From NCBI RefSeq assembly GCF_049331405.1, contig NZ_CP186274.1, positions 6,572,001-6,636,000 of the forward strand: a stretch of DNA of 64,000 nucleotides, given 5' to 3'. The notes beneath the pieces were generated by a model. The model ran no database searches and had not been told where the DNA came from. It worked only from the letters and a program-made list of their open reading frames with translations. How positions within the stretch are numbered: the first letter of the stretch is position 1; every line of letters starts with the position of its first letter. This document shows, in pieces, positions 8,336 through 17,580 of this stretch. Made by a program: the position numbers and the translations under genes. This stretch comes from PoT sp049331405 (GTDB taxonomy: Bacteria; Planctomycetota; Planctomycetia; Isosphaerales; Isosphaeraceae).

Positions 8336-9331
8336 TCAGGCGGCGGGGCCGAGCAGATCCTTGACGGCATCGCGCTCGTCCTGGAGCTCCTTGGCGGAGG
8401 CGTCGAGGCGGGCGCGGGCGTCGTCGTCGATGGGAAGGTTCTGGACGATCGACCAGCTCTTGCCGTCGGTCGAGGTCAGCGGGAAGCTGTAGATCAGGCC
8501 GGCGGGGATGCCGTAGCTGCCGTCGGAGACGACTCCCGCGCTGAACCAGTCGCCCGATTTGGTCGGGAACGAGGCCGAGCGGACGCTATCGAGGGCGGCG
8601 TTGGCGGCCGACGCGGCGGACGAGGCGCCTCGGGCCTTGATCACCGCCGAGCCACGCTTGGCGACGGTCGGCACGAACGTATCGGAGAGCCAGGTCGGGT
8701 CGTTGATGACCGAGGTCGCCGGCTTGCCGCCGATCAGGGCGTTCTTGTAGTCGGGGTACTGCGTGTCGCTGTGGTTGCCCCAGATGGTGAGCTGGGTCAC
8801 TTCGCCCACTCCGACGCCCGCCTTGATCGCGAGCTGGGCGGCCGCCCGGTTCTGGTCCAGCCGGGTCATGGCGAACCAGCGCTCGGCCGGGACCTTCGGG
8901 GCGTGCGAGCGGGCGATCAGGGCGTTCGTGTTGCACGGGTTGGCGACGGTCAGGACGCGAACGTCCGGGCCCGCGGCCTCGTTGATGGCCTTCCCTTGGC
9001 CCGTGAAGATCGGGCCGTTGGCGCGGATCAGGTCGGCCCGGCTCATGCCTTCCTTGCGCGGCAGGCCGCCGACGAGGATGACCCAGTCGGCCCCATCGAA
9101 GGCCGTCGTGGTCTGGTCGGTCGCCACCACATCCTTCAAGAGCGGGAAGGCGCAGTCGTCCAGCTCCATGAGCGTGCCGTTGAGGCTCGGGAGCGCCGGG
9201 GTGATTTCCAGGAGCCGGAGCGAGACCGGCTGGTCGGGACCGAACAATCCCCCCGAGGCGATCCGGAAGATCAAAGCGTAGCCGATCTGGCCTCCGGCTC
9301 CCGTAACGGCGATGCGGATAGGTGCGCTCAT
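8336..9331 (-). CDS. mdh: Malate dehydrogenase
   Basis: A 331-residue NAD(P)-dependent malate dehydrogenase of the cytosolic-type group (about 330 residues). The start is the ATG at 9329–9331, which begins MSAPIRIAVTGAGGQIGYAL, the dinucleotide-binding loop; an in-frame extension to 9424 reads as non-family sequence. MELDDCAFPLL, the active-site loop PRKEGMSRADL (Arg92, Arg98), Asn131 in ANPCNTNA, and TIWGNHSDTQYPD with catalytic His187 are all present. It interconverts malate and oxaloacetate in the TCA cycle. The MFS transporter gene lies 134 bases upstream on the same strand, so co-transcription is possible though not compelling. Confidence 0.95.
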   Translation of the reverse strand: MSAPIRIAVTGAGGQIGYALIFRIASGGLFGPDQPVSLRLLEITPALPSLNGTLMELDDCAFPLLKDVVATDQTTTAFDGADWVILVGGLPRKEGMSRADLIRANGPIFTGQGKAINEAAGPDVRVLTVANPCNTNALIARSHAPKVPAERWFAMTRLDQNRAAAQLAIKAGVGVGEVTQLTIWGNHSDTQYPDYKNALIGGKPATSVINDPTWLSDTFVPTVAKRGSAVIKARGASSAASAANAALDSVRSASFPTKSGDWFSAGVVSDGSYGIPAGLIYSFPLTSTDGKSWSIVQNLPIDDDARARLDASAKELQDERDAVKDLLGPAA

Positions 9332-9465
9332 TGCTCGATGGATTCCTACGAAAACAAGACTCTCGCACAAAGACTCACGGCGGGGGGTGACCCAAGACCC
9401 CCATTCTAACGGCATTCGACCCACCGAAACACCCTGATGCGACGGGAGCCGGGCTCAACGCCGGT

Positions 9466-10902
9466 TCACAGCTCCGACGGCAGGCCGGGGTCGGGTTTTG
9501 ACGTCTTGGGGGCCGCGCGGAGCTTGGCGTGCATCAGGGCCATCTCACGAGGCAGGTGCCTCGCTCCCGCGATGAGCACGATCGCCGACAGCAGCAGCGC
9601 GGGCACGACGATCAGCAGGGCGGCCACGATGTTCTCGGGAGGATGCCCCGACACCTGGGTCGGCACCGCGCCGATCGACTTGAGGATCTTCCCGTAAGAG
9701 CTCGCCATGGTGAGAGGATCCCCCAGCCAGTCGGCGGCCCTCCCGATCAAGGCGGGCGACCAGATGTCGCCGAGGAAGTGGATCGCGAAGACCGAGATCG
9801 CGTAGGCGGCCGCCCGCAGGTTCGGCTGCACCACGTTGGCGATGATCGCGTTGCAAGGCCCCGTGTTGATGAACATGAGGGTCTCGGCCGCGAGGATCGC
9901 GCCGAAGATGACTCTCTCCGAGGTCGAGAAGAGCGCGATCAGCACGAACGGGATCGACAGGAACATCGCGATACCGGGTACGAGGAAGAGGGCCTGCGGC
10001 TTCGTCTTCGCCATCTTGTCGGAGAGCCAGCCGCCGGCCGACATCCCGATGACCGAGGCGGCGAGGGTGACCAGGCCGAGGATCGTCATGGCCCGGTTCT
10101 GTTCGATCTGCCGGGTGTTGAAGAGGTAGATCGGCACCCAGACGAGCAACCCGCCGATGGCGAAGGTGTACATCGCCATGCCGAAGACCGAGTAGGTGTA
10201 GGACGAGTTGACCATCAGGTCGATGTAGTCTTCCTTCGTCGCTCCCGCCTTCTCGTGCGCCTTGAGCCGATCCTCGGCGATCCCCTCGCTCGCGCCCCGG
10301 ACGGGCTCGGGAAGGAAGAACGCGAAGATGGCGGCGAAGAGACTCGGCAGCCCGACGACGTAGAAAGCCTGGTGCCAGTGGTGAGTCGTCGCCATGTAGG
10401 CCCCGACCTTCATCCCCATCGCCGTGCCGATCGGCATGGCCAGGTAGAACGTCGACATGAGCCGGGACCGGCTATTCTTGGAGAAGAGATCGAGCAGGAT
10501 CGTCGGCGCGATCACGCCGTAAGTGGCCTCGCCGATGCCGAGGAAGCTCCGGGCCCAGACGAGGTGGCCGTAATCCGTCGCCAGCCCGCTCCCCAGGGTC
10601 GCCAGGCTCCAGACGCCCACCCCGATCCCCAGCAGCCGGTTCCGCCGGTAGCGGTCCCCCAGCCACCCCATGATCGGGCTCACGACCGAGTAGCTGATCA
10701 GGAAGACCGTCGTCAGCAGGCCCCATTGGGTATTGTTGATGTGGAACTCGTCCCTGATCTGCGGCTGCATCGACGTCAGGACGCTACGATCCAGATAGTC
10801 GAGCAGGTTCATCGTAAATAGAACGACAAATGTCGTCTTGGCCCAGGCCACCTTCGTGGGCGACTCCTTCGCCTCCATCACCTCATCCCCCGCATGCAAC
10901 AT
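9466..10902 (-). CDS. Major facilitator superfamily transporter, Spinster-like
   Basis: A 478-residue protein with about 12 hydrophobic segments. The start at ATG 10902 is chosen for the AAGGGGAG-type site 8 bases upstream; another ATG at 10878 is possible. MNLLDYLDRSVLTS at the first helix and GWLGDRYRRNRLLG between helices 2 and 3 are MFS hallmarks, and the NxxDR-type first-helix motif is common in the Spinster/sugar-phosphate-like branch. RSFLGIGEATYGVIAPT fits helices 4–5. A long charged loop near residues 215–245 separates the two halves. Substrate unknown; an organic anion or lipid-like compound is plausible for the branch. mdh lies downstream on the same strand, which weakly hints at organic acid transport. 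Confidence 0.85.
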   Translation of the reverse strand: MLHAGDEVMEAKESPTKVAWAKTTFVVLFTMNLLDYLDRSVLTSMQPQIRDEFHINNTQWGLLTTVFLISYSVVSPIMGWLGDRYRRNRLLGIGVGVWSLATLGSGLATDYGHLVWARSFLGIGEATYGVIAPTILLDLFSKNSRSRLMSTFYLAMPIGTAMGMKVGAYMATTHHWHQAFYVVGLPSLFAAIFAFFLPEPVRGASEGIAEDRLKAHEKAGATKEDYIDLMVNSSYTYSVFGMAMYTFAIGGLLVWVPIYLFNTRQIEQNRAMTILGLVTLAASVIGMSAGGWLSDKMAKTKPQALFLVPGIAMFLSIPFVLIALFSTSERVIFGAILAAETLMFINTGPCNAIIANVVQPNLRAAAYAISVFAIHFLGDIWSPALIGRAADWLGDPLTMASSYGKILKSIGAVPTQVSGHPPENIVAALLIVVPALLLSAIVLIAGARHLPREMALMHAKLRAAPKTSKPDPGLPSEL

Positions 10903-11170
10903 CGCGTCCGCTCCCCTTCGCCGTTCGACCCTCGGGAACTTGCCGATGCTACGCCACTTCCCCGGGCGCCGTCCAGTAGGCACAGGCCGGCGATGAGAAC
11001 CTTCGACGCCGGGACGCCCTGAGGAGCCGGATCATGGCGGTTCGATGCTCGATGCGATGTCGGCCGTGATTGGAGTTGAGTTAACACTGAAAATATTAAG
11101 AAATGTAAATGTGAAATTGCTAATGAATTTCATGTGCCATGCCGGGAGCCGGCCTTTCCCTGGACCTCTC

Positions 11171-11198
11171 TTGACAGGCAAGTGTCCAGGTTTATAGT
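11171..11198 (+). promoter_or_regulatory. Sigma70-like promoter with inverted repeat over the -35
   Basis: TTGACA at 11171–11176 and TATAGT at 11193–11198 with a 16-base spacer make a near-consensus promoter, rare in this GC-rich window. A 7-bp inverted repeat, CCTGGAC (11159–11165) and GTCCAGG (11184–11190), straddles the -35 box and could be an operator. It points to the small gene at 11261. Confidence 0.55.
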
Positions 11199-11260
11199 AA
11201 AGCCTGATTGGTGTACGTGTGTATCGTTTTGGCTGGCCCGCTTGTCGAAAGGACCCTGGG

Positions 11261-11497
11261 ATGGTCGTCCCGATCTACGCAGACCCTGCCGGCGGGTTGC
11301 ATCTGGTCCCTCCCCCGCATCATCGGCTCGTGGCCTATGTCCAGGCTCCCGAGGGGAGCCGGATCTCGGAGGCCCGTGGCATCGGCTGGCACCTGGCGGT
11401 CCCGGCGGCATCGGATGGGTCGCAGCATCGAGCCTGGGCGGCGTCGCTTGTCCTCAGCGCCGCTCACGAGCTGAGCCAGGGCTTCCGCCTGGTCTGA
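11261..11497 (+). CDS. Small hypothetical protein (78 aa)
   Basis: ATG 11261 follows AAGGA at about 11249–11253 with a 7-base spacer, 63 bases downstream of a good TTGACA/TATAGT promoter. The 78-residue product begins MVVPIYADPAGGLHLV and has no signal peptide, membrane segment or recognised domain. Third codon positions are strongly GC-biased like the confirmed genes, supporting coding. An upstream in-frame ATG at 11219 would lengthen it but lacks a ribosome site. The following small gene at 11861 points toward it on the other strand. No function can be proposed; an antisense frame also exists, so the call is moderate. Confidence 0.5.
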   Translation: MVVPIYADPAGGLHLVPPPHHRLVAYVQAPEGSRISEARGIGWHLAVPAASDGSQHRAWAASLVLSAAHELSQGFRLV

Positions 11498-11600
11498 AGG
11501 CGGGTCGATTGACGAGCCGAAGTGCGAGGCGGAGGTTGAAGGGCGATTTGGCGAGGTCGAATATGGCGGCCGAGGCGATGGGATTTCTTCGAGGCCCAGG

Positions 11601-11861
11601 TCAGTCGCTGAAGCTTGGCTGGATCTCGAGCGAGACGCGGTGGCCAGCCACGTTGATGCTGAGTTCCCTGGCCTGGTCCACGGGCTCACCCTTGTGCATG
11701 TATCGCACGACGGTATAGCGGTCCTGGGCCCCGCCGCGGCGGGTGGCCACGATGGTCGTGACCGTCCGCAGGAGCGAATATTCGTTGCCGAAGGGATCGA
11801 CGGCGACGACTTCGTCCGTAACTTCCTCGCTCACCGGTGTGAAGAATGAGGAAATGGTCAT
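11601..11861 (-). CDS. Small hypothetical protein (86 aa)
   Basis: The likely start is ATG 11861 (MTISSFFTPVSEEVTDE), preceded on the minus strand by a TAGGGA-type site about 5 bases away; a 31-residue upstream extension is AT-rich and non-coding in style. The product has no signal peptide or membrane segment. It reads as a compact mixed alpha/beta protein with evenly spaced hydrophobics (VVAVDPFGNEYSLLRTV, DRYTVVRYMHKGEPV, ELSINVAGHRVSLEI). I do not recognise a family. It converges with the 11261 gene. Confidence 0.6.
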   Translation of the reverse strand: MTISSFFTPVSEEVTDEVVAVDPFGNEYSLLRTVTTIVATRRGGAQDRYTVVRYMHKGEPVDQARELSINVAGHRVSLEIQPSFSD

Positions 11862-11970
11862 CTTATCCCTAAGAATTAGGTTAGAAGCCCTTATGTTATT
11901 CAAGCGTGCGTTCGCCCTAAGATGCCGGCAGTGAGCGAACGATTGCTCTCTCATGAGAGGGTTATTTCAA

Positions 11971-12001
11971 CGGCCCGAATCGCTATCGGCGATTCGGGCC
12001 G
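11971..12001. terminator. Perfect 12-bp hairpin
   Basis: CGGCCCGAATCG (11971–11982) pairs with CGATTCGGGCCG (11990–12001) around a 7-base loop. A smaller palindrome, CTCTCATGAGAG, lies just before it at about 11949–11960. No T-run follows on the plus strand. It lies upstream of the minus-strand gene starting at 11861, so it may be a terminator for other transcription or a regulatory structure. Confidence 0.4.
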
Positions 12002-12587
12002 TCACCACACCCATAACTCGAGAATTCGGTCCCCCACTCAAGGTGCTGGAAGTTTGGAGATTGCTTCGAGCTTGGGTTCATTCATGAACGACCGCCATCT
12101 TGGCCCGAGAGCCTGCACGGCTCTTGTCGAGGCCTTGGGGCTTGCCAGGCCTAAGTTGGTGTCAAAGAAAAGGCGTACTTAATTTGTTCATGGCTTATCT
12201 GTAAGTCTAAAGGGCAACTGAGGTGCCGTCTATGAGGCAGATTGTGAAAATGGTTGAATGGTATCGATTGTGAGAGGTTGTTTGGTGGAGCGGGTCGTGT
12301 TTTCTTAGGGGCCAGGTGGGCGTTATCTTTTCATGCTCGCCCGGAAGGATGCTTTATCGAACGGTCTGGCTCCGGCGGGCTCTCTTTTGGTGAGCAGATG
12401 GGCTCAATTGATTTATGGTGTGTATTTGCGTAATTATGTAAAATCTTCTCCTATTGTTGTCGCAAGTTATATTGCTGCAGAATGATGTGACGTCTGGGCT
12501 TCGGCCAGGATCGAGCTGATCGGGAGGATATCCGTGTTGTTGCGGCAGCCTCGGCGCGGGGTCTACCTTGCAGGCCATCATGAATGA
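12002..12587. other. Gene-free, AT-richer spacer
   Basis: About 590 bases with no frame that carries both a ribosome site and the local codon bias. Local AT content is visibly higher than in the flanking genes, for example around 12180–12300 and 12420–12480. Nothing recognisable was found. Confidence 0.5.
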
Positions 12588-12628
12588 AGGCGATGACGTC
12601 GAGGGTATCTCCCTCGACGTCATCGCCT
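12588..12628 (-). terminator. Strong 18-bp terminator hairpin
   Basis: A perfect 18-bp stem (12588–12605 with 12611–12628) and a TATCT loop lie about 70 bases past the stop of the minus-strand gene at 12698. It would end that transcript and can work in both directions; CTCTTTCCC follows on the plus strand. Confidence 0.7.
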
Positions 12629-12697
12629 CTTTCCCTGGAGCAGGTGATGTGTCGTCGTCGCGGGTCGCGTACCCGAGGCGACAAAGTCGGCAGTGAC

Positions 12698-13528
12698 TTA
12701 CAACAGATCCGGGTCGTCAATTTCATCATCCGACTCCGTCCGGATGCGGACGAGGAGCCGGAACGCCTGGATGAATCGCTCGAAGCTCTCGGGCGAGATG
12801 GACTCCGGCGTGCGGAGCCGGATCGTCTTCCCCGCGTCGCTACCCCAAAGGGTCAGGTCGAGGCGAACCCCTCGTTCCTGCGCGTATGAGGGAGCCCGGG
12901 GAGCGGCGATGGGCGGGGCCTGGACAGGGATCTCGGCGCGCACAGGCTGGGGCTCGGCAGGGGCGACGGGTGCCGCTGCGGCGGCGGGGCCGTTGCCGAT
13001 CCGGAGGATCTGGTCCGGGCCGAGGACGCCCGCGAAACGGGCGGACTCGCAGAAGGCCTCGGCGGCCGTGCGCTTGGCCGAGGACGTAATCTGATGGTTG
13101 TGGTAGAGGATATTGCCGAGGATCTCGATCTCCGGCACGCGCTTGTTCGTGAAGCGGTCGACGAGCTCGGAATAGAGCGGCGGCTTCACGAGGGCCTGGC
13201 GATGCAGCCTGGGGATCTCGGCGAGGTCCACCGGGTGGAGGATCTCCCTCGCGAGCGACGTCAGCTCGTAGCCGGCCGACGTCAGGTTCAGCAGCCCGAA
13301 CTGCCTGGCGGCGCTCAGGCTGGCGGAGAACGTGTTGGTCTTGATGTTCTTGTAGCCGAGAGCCGAGGCGATCTCGGGCGCGGAGAGGCCGTCGAGCCCC
13401 TTGGTGTCCATCGACTCGCAGAGCTTGAGGCTTTCCGCCAGGCTCATGCCGGGATAGCGCATGCTGCGCTCGCGTTTCTGGCGATGGGATGCGGAGGCCT
13501 GCGCGGAGTCGTCGTCGGGCAGAGACAT
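12698..13528 (-). CDS. Hypothetical protein with winged-helix-like N-terminal domain
   Basis: A 276-residue protein. After a charged N-terminus (residues 1–28), residues ~29–150 resemble a winged-helix fold: SLAESLKLCESMDTKGLDG, a SAPEIASALGY helix, TFSASLSAARQFGLL as a recognition-type helix, and a wing ending GYELTSLAREIL. An Ala/Pro-rich linker (about 185–215) leads to a C-terminal part with RLDLTLWGSDAGKTIRLRTP and a helix FERFIQAFRLLVRI. The layout resembles DUF5343-like DNA-binding proteins, but I cannot confirm that. No signal peptide; probably cytoplasmic. It stands alone with its own terminator and is likely a sequence-specific regulator. The C-terminal domain is unassigned. Confidence 0.7.
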   Translation of the reverse strand: MSLPDDDSAQASASHRQKRERSMRYPGMSLAESLKLCESMDTKGLDGLSAPEIASALGYKNIKTNTFSASLSAARQFGLLNLTSAGYELTSLAREILHPVDLAEIPRLHRQALVKPPLYSELVDRFTNKRVPEIEILGNILYHNHQITSSAKRTAAEAFCESARFAGVLGPDQILRIGNGPAAAAAPVAPAEPQPVRAEIPVQAPPIAAPRAPSYAQERGVRLDLTLWGSDAGKTIRLRTPESISPESFERFIQAFRLLVRIRTESDDEIDDPDLL

Positions 13529-13682
13529 GCTGACGTTATTCCTCGAGCCTGGGATGAGCCAAGGCGAAACGAGTCAGGTTGGGGATCCGGGAGGGGATCC
13601 CCCGCTCTTATGTCAAATGGTCGTCTCAAGTTTAGCAGAAAAGACGAAGACTGATCGGGATATTGCAATTCGAGTACCGAGG

Positions 13683-13714
13683 CCCGGGAGGTCGATCGAG
13701 GCCGTCCTCCCGGG
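13683..13714 (-). terminator. Hairpin after the first haem-domain gene
   Basis: CCCGGGAGG (13683–13691) pairs with CCTCCCGGG (13706–13714) around a 14-base loop, about 65 bases past the stop at 13780 on the minus strand. A likely terminator, without a clear T-run. Confidence 0.45.
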
Positions 13715-13779
13715 AGCCATGATTCATCGACGGGTCCGGCGTCTCGCTCGTCATGACGCGATGCCGACGGAACCGGAAC

Positions 13780-16700
13780 TCAGCGAGTCTCGCCGGAGGG
13801 CTTCGCGTTCGGATCCTTGAGGGTCTCAAGATACCCGATGAGGTCGGCGAAGTCCTGGGGGGTGAGCCCCTGGGCCAGGCCCGAGGGCATCAGTGAGACG
13901 TCGCTCCGCTTGCGTTCCTCGATCTCGTCCTTGGGGATCCGGATCCGCTTGGCGTCGGCGTCCTCGATCTCGAGGGAGTCGCCGTCCGTCTTGACGATGC
14001 CGGTCAGGACCCGGCCGTCGGTCGTCGCGACCACGATCGGCTCGTAGCCGGACGAGATCTTGGCCGACGGGTTCAGCACCGAGTCGATCAGCTCCTCGCG
14101 AGGATACTTGGCCCCCACGCTCGAGAGTTCCGGCCCGACCTTGCCCCCCTCGCTCCCGACCGCGTGGCACTTGATGCAGGCGAGGCCCTTCAGGTCGTTG
14201 AAGATCGCCCGACCGTGCTCGACGTTGCCCTTCCCCTTCTGCGAGAGCTGCTCGATGGCGAACTTGCGGAACTTCTCGGGGTCGTAGCCTTCGCCGCTCG
14301 GCTTGGCCTTGAGGAAGGCGTAATCCTTCGAGGTCGTCGCCGCCACCGAGAATTGCCAGAAGGCGCTTCCGTTGCCGCACTTGATCAGGATCCGGTTCGT
14401 CCCTGAGTTCAACTGGGCCTGGAAACGCTCCTTGCCCGCCTCGAAGCCTCGGCGGTCCTGGAAGTCATAGACCTGCTTGCCGTTGAGCCAGACGGTCAGG
14501 GTGTCGTCCGAGCCGACGGCGAACTCGGCCGTGCGCTCGTCCTGGCTGTTGAGCTCGGCATAGCCGAAGACCGACGCCCCTTCGAGCGTCATGTAGATCT
14601 TGCCCAGGTCGATCTGGCCGTTGGCATCGATCGCCTTGGCCCGCTTCCATCGCACCGACTCGTCCTTGCGGCCGGTGTACTTCGCCTTGAGGTCGACGGG
14701 CCCGGCCACGTCGAACGGAGGCTTGGCATCCATGGCGAAGGGGCCGAGGAGCTGCCAGTCCATGATCGGCTCGAGGGTGGCGTAGATTTTCTTGAGTTCC
14801 GGTATCAAGGTCGATGACAGCTCGTGACGCTCGGCGAGCTGGTCGAGCAAAGGCGCGGCCTCGCCTCGGATCTTGGCGATCGCCTCGCCCGAGGCCTTGC
14901 GGAGATCCGGGCTCACATCCCCGAGGCCGCGGAGGTAGACCTGCAGGGCCTTGAGATCCGGCATCGCCGCCAGGGCCTTGATGGCCTCGAACCGGGTCTC
15001 GTCCGAGTTGCTGGCCTGCATCAGGGCCGGGATCGACTCGCGATCGGCGAGGGCGCCGAGGGCCGCGATCGCGGCCTTCCTGGCGTTGGGGGACGAGTCG
15101 GCCAGGAGTGCCCGCAGGGAGGCGGCATACTTCTCGGGCCGGCCGATCTTCCCGAGGGCTTCCGCGGCCGAGGCGCGAACCGAGGCGGACGGGGATGCCA
15201 GTTGCTTCACCAGCGGGGCGATCGCCGGTTCGGCCTTGGATCGACCGAGCGCCGCGATCAGGTGGATCTGACGCGGTTCGCCCAGGTTCCCGGCTTCCAG
15301 CAACGCGATCAGGCCTCGGATCGCCTCGTCGCCGCCGATCTTCTCGACGGCCGCGAGCGCCGCGTCGCGGACGCCGTCGGAGGACTTGGGCTCGCGGAGG
15401 GCCGCGACGAGTTCGGGCACGGCCTGCTTGTCCTCGAGCTCGCCGAGGGCCTTGGCGATGCTGATCTTCACCTCGGAATGATCCTCGGCGCCGAACCGGG
15501 TGCGGAGGGCCGGCAGCGATTCCAGGTCGCGCGTCTCCTTCACGGCGGTGATTGCCTCGAGCCGGATCAGGGTGTCGGGGTCGTTCAGGCGGCCTCGGAT
15601 CGCGTCCAGGACGACGGTCGTCCCTTGCCAGTCGTCGACCTTCTCGGGAGGCTTGCCATCAGCAGGGCGGGTGCCCCACCACTTGCCGTCCCAGGGCTTC
15701 GCCTTGCGGTGGACCTGGCTCAGGTAGAGGATCGCCCGGGCCCGCTCGGCGGCGGGACGGGAGGGATCCGACGCGTATTGCGCGAGGACCCCGGCGGCGT
15801 CGGCGTCGTATTCGAGCTCGAGGGCGGCCAGGATCGCCAGGCGGGTCTTCGAATCCTCGCTGCTGAGTTCCTTCGCCGTCGCCTTCCAGTCGCCGATCCG
15901 ACGCAGGGCCTGGCGGGCGCTGAAGGCGATGAACGCATCCTTCTCGGTGAGGTGGGCGACGAGCGAGGGGATGGCCTTCGGATCACCGATCCGGCCGAGC
16001 GCGATGGCCGTCTGGAGGCGGACCGTCGGGTCGCCCGACTTCTGCAGGACGGCGACCAGGGGCCCGACCGCCGGCTCGAACTGCCTCTCGCCGGTAGCCC
16101 TGGCGGCCTGGGCGACGACGTCGGCCGGGAAGTCGATCGGTTGGGGGACGATGCCGCGGGCCTCAACCTCGGTCCCTTCATAGGGCTTCGGGTCGCCGGC
16201 GTGAGACTTCAGGATCGCCAGGAGCGGGAGCAGGCCTTGGGGCTTCGAGCCCGCGATGCCGTCGAGGGTCCAGACGAGGTGCCGCTTCGCCAGCTCGGGG
16301 GTCTCGGGCGTGAAGAGCGCCTTGAGGACGGAGCCGTAGGCCTCGGCCCCCTTGTGGATCAGGGCCGTCTGGGCCCGCATGCGCTCCTGGAAGGCGGGGT
16401 GTTCGAGCTGCTTGATCTGGGCGTCGACCGGGTCGGAGTCGCTGCCGAGGGGCGGGACCTTCGCCTCCTCCTTGCAGGTGATCGCGTAGACGCGACCGAC
16501 CTTCTCGGTCTTGCTGCCCCAGCCCCCCATGCCCCAGTCGGCGACGTACATGGTCTTGCCGTCGAAGGAGATGGCCAGGTCGATCGGGCGGAAGTTGTCG
16601 ACCCCGTTGGGGGCGGCGAAGTCGATCTCTTCGACGACCTTGAAGGTCGAGCCGTCGGGGGCGAACTTGAAGGCGTGGACCTTCCCCTTGCCCCACTCGG

Positions 16701-17580
16701 CCCAGAAGCCGACCCCTCGGTATTTCTCGGGCCAGGCGGCCTCCTTATAGACGACGGCGCCGCAAGGGGAGCCGCCGCCGTACTCGGCCATCCTCGGGAG
16801 GTGGCGATCGGGGCGAGGGTGGTAGTCGTACGGATAACCATAATAGCCGCCGTCGATCTGGTGGGTCACGCGGGTCCACCAGCCGAGGCCGTCATCCGTG
16901 TTGTCATACGTCAGGATGTTGTCCTGCGCGTCGAGGTTGGCCTCGAGGTGGTTGCGGGTCCCGGTCGAGACGACCTCGAGCCCCGTGCCATCCGGTCGGC
17001 AGCGGCAGGTCCCCCCGCCTTTGATCTGGATCGAGCGGCCGTCGGGGCCGGTCGCCTTGGGGATCCCTTTGTCGCCGACGGAGATATAGATGAAGCCGTC
17101 CATGCCGAACTGGATGCCCGAGACGATGTGGTCGTTCAGGCCCTGATTGGCGGTCGGGCCGAGGTCCTTGAAGAGGTCCTTGCGTTCCTCGGCCTTGCCG
17201 TCGCCGTCCTTGTCGGCGATGACGGTGAGGAAGGGCATGTGCGAGACGTAGAGCGAGCCGTCGTGCCAGGCCATGCCCTGGATGGCGCGGAAGCCCTCGG
17301 CGTAGACGACCGGCTCCTTGCCTTCGAGGAAGAGGAGGATGCGGCCGTTGTTGGATTCGTAGGGGCCGACCTGGTCCATCGGGTCTTCGGCGACGAAGAG
17401 GGCCCCGCCGGGGCCGGTGGCCACCTGGCACGGGTAGAGGACGGCCGGCACGGTCGCCACCAGTCGAGCCTCGAATCCTTCGGGGACCTTCGGCAAGGCG
17501 GCCTGGGCCGTCGCGGACGAGCCCAGGATCAGCAGAAACAGCGTCGCGGGCCAGACCCGGCGAGGGTGAGCGAGCTTCAT
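13780..17580 (-). CDS. PVC-type propeller/HEAT/CxxCH haem-binding exported protein (1)
   Basis: A 1,266-residue exported protein starting at ATG 17580, which opens a clear signal peptide (residues ~1–27, VWPATLFLLILGSSATAQA). Residues ~30–370 are a sorbosone-dehydrogenase-like beta-propeller (putative membrane-bound dehydrogenase domain of planctomycetes). About 420–940 consists of HEAT-like helical repeats (RLQTAIALGRIGDPKAIPSL and similar). About 960–1100 is a beta-sandwich module (QLLGPFAMD, FAVGSDDTLTVWLNGKQVYD). The C-terminal ~140 residues are the PVC haem-binding domain, with Cys1135-IK-Cys1138-His1139 and the DVSLMPSGLAQGL motif. The family is thought to serve periplasmic electron transfer linked to sugar or polymer oxidation; the true substrate is unknown. 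It is transcribed alone and is divergent from the hybrid kinase. Confidence 0.88.
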   Translation of the reverse strand: MKLAHPRRVWPATLFLLILGSSATAQAALPKVPEGFEARLVATVPAVLYPCQVATGPGGALFVAEDPMDQVGPYESNNGRILLFLEGKEPVVYAEGFRAIQGMAWHDGSLYVSHMPFLTVIADKDGDGKAEERKDLFKDLGPTANQGLNDHIVSGIQFGMDGFIYISVGDKGIPKATGPDGRSIQIKGGGTCRCRPDGTGLEVVSTGTRNHLEANLDAQDNILTYDNTDDGLGWWTRVTHQIDGGYYGYPYDYHPRPDRHLPRMAEYGGGSPCGAVVYKEAAWPEKYRGVGFWAEWGKGKVHAFKFAPDGSTFKVVEEIDFAAPNGVDNFRPIDLAISFDGKTMYVADWGMGGWGSKTEKVGRVYAITCKEEAKVPPLGSDSDPVDAQIKQLEHPAFQERMRAQTALIHKGAEAYGSVLKALFTPETPELAKRHLVWTLDGIAGSKPQGLLPLLAILKSHAGDPKPYEGTEVEARGIVPQPIDFPADVVAQAARATGERQFEPAVGPLVAVLQKSGDPTVRLQTAIALGRIGDPKAIPSLVAHLTEKDAFIAFSARQALRRIGDWKATAKELSSEDSKTRLAILAALELEYDADAAGVLAQYASDPSRPAAERARAILYLSQVHRKAKPWDGKWWGTRPADGKPPEKVDDWQGTTVVLDAIRGRLNDPDTLIRLEAITAVKETRDLESLPALRTRFGAEDHSEVKISIAKALGELEDKQAVPELVAALREPKSSDGVRDAALAAVEKIGGDEAIRGLIALLEAGNLGEPRQIHLIAALGRSKAEPAIAPLVKQLASPSASVRASAAEALGKIGRPEKYAASLRALLADSSPNARKAAIAALGALADRESIPALMQASNSDETRFEAIKALAAMPDLKALQVYLRGLGDVSPDLRKASGEAIAKIRGEAAPLLDQLAERHELSSTLIPELKKIYATLEPIMDWQLLGPFAMDAKPPFDVAGPVDLKAKYTGRKDESVRWKRAKAIDANGQIDLGKIYMTLEGASVFGYAELNSQDERTAEFAVGSDDTLTVWLNGKQVYDFQDRRGFEAGKERFQAQLNSGTNRILIKCGNGSAFWQFSVAATTSKDYAFLKAKPSGEGYDPEKFRKFAIEQLSQKGKGNVEHGRAIFNDLKGLACIKCHAVGSEGGKVGPELSSVGAKYPREELIDSVLNPSAKISSGYEPIVVATTDGRVLTGIVKTDGDSLEIEDADAKRIRIPKDEIEERKRSDVSLMPSGLAQGLTPQDFADLIGYLETLKDPNAKPSGETR

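Noticed and set aside
9529..10821. A 430-codon plus-strand frame
   Set aside because: It is antisense to the MFS transporter; its His/Asp/Arg-rich composition is an artefact of the complementary strand.
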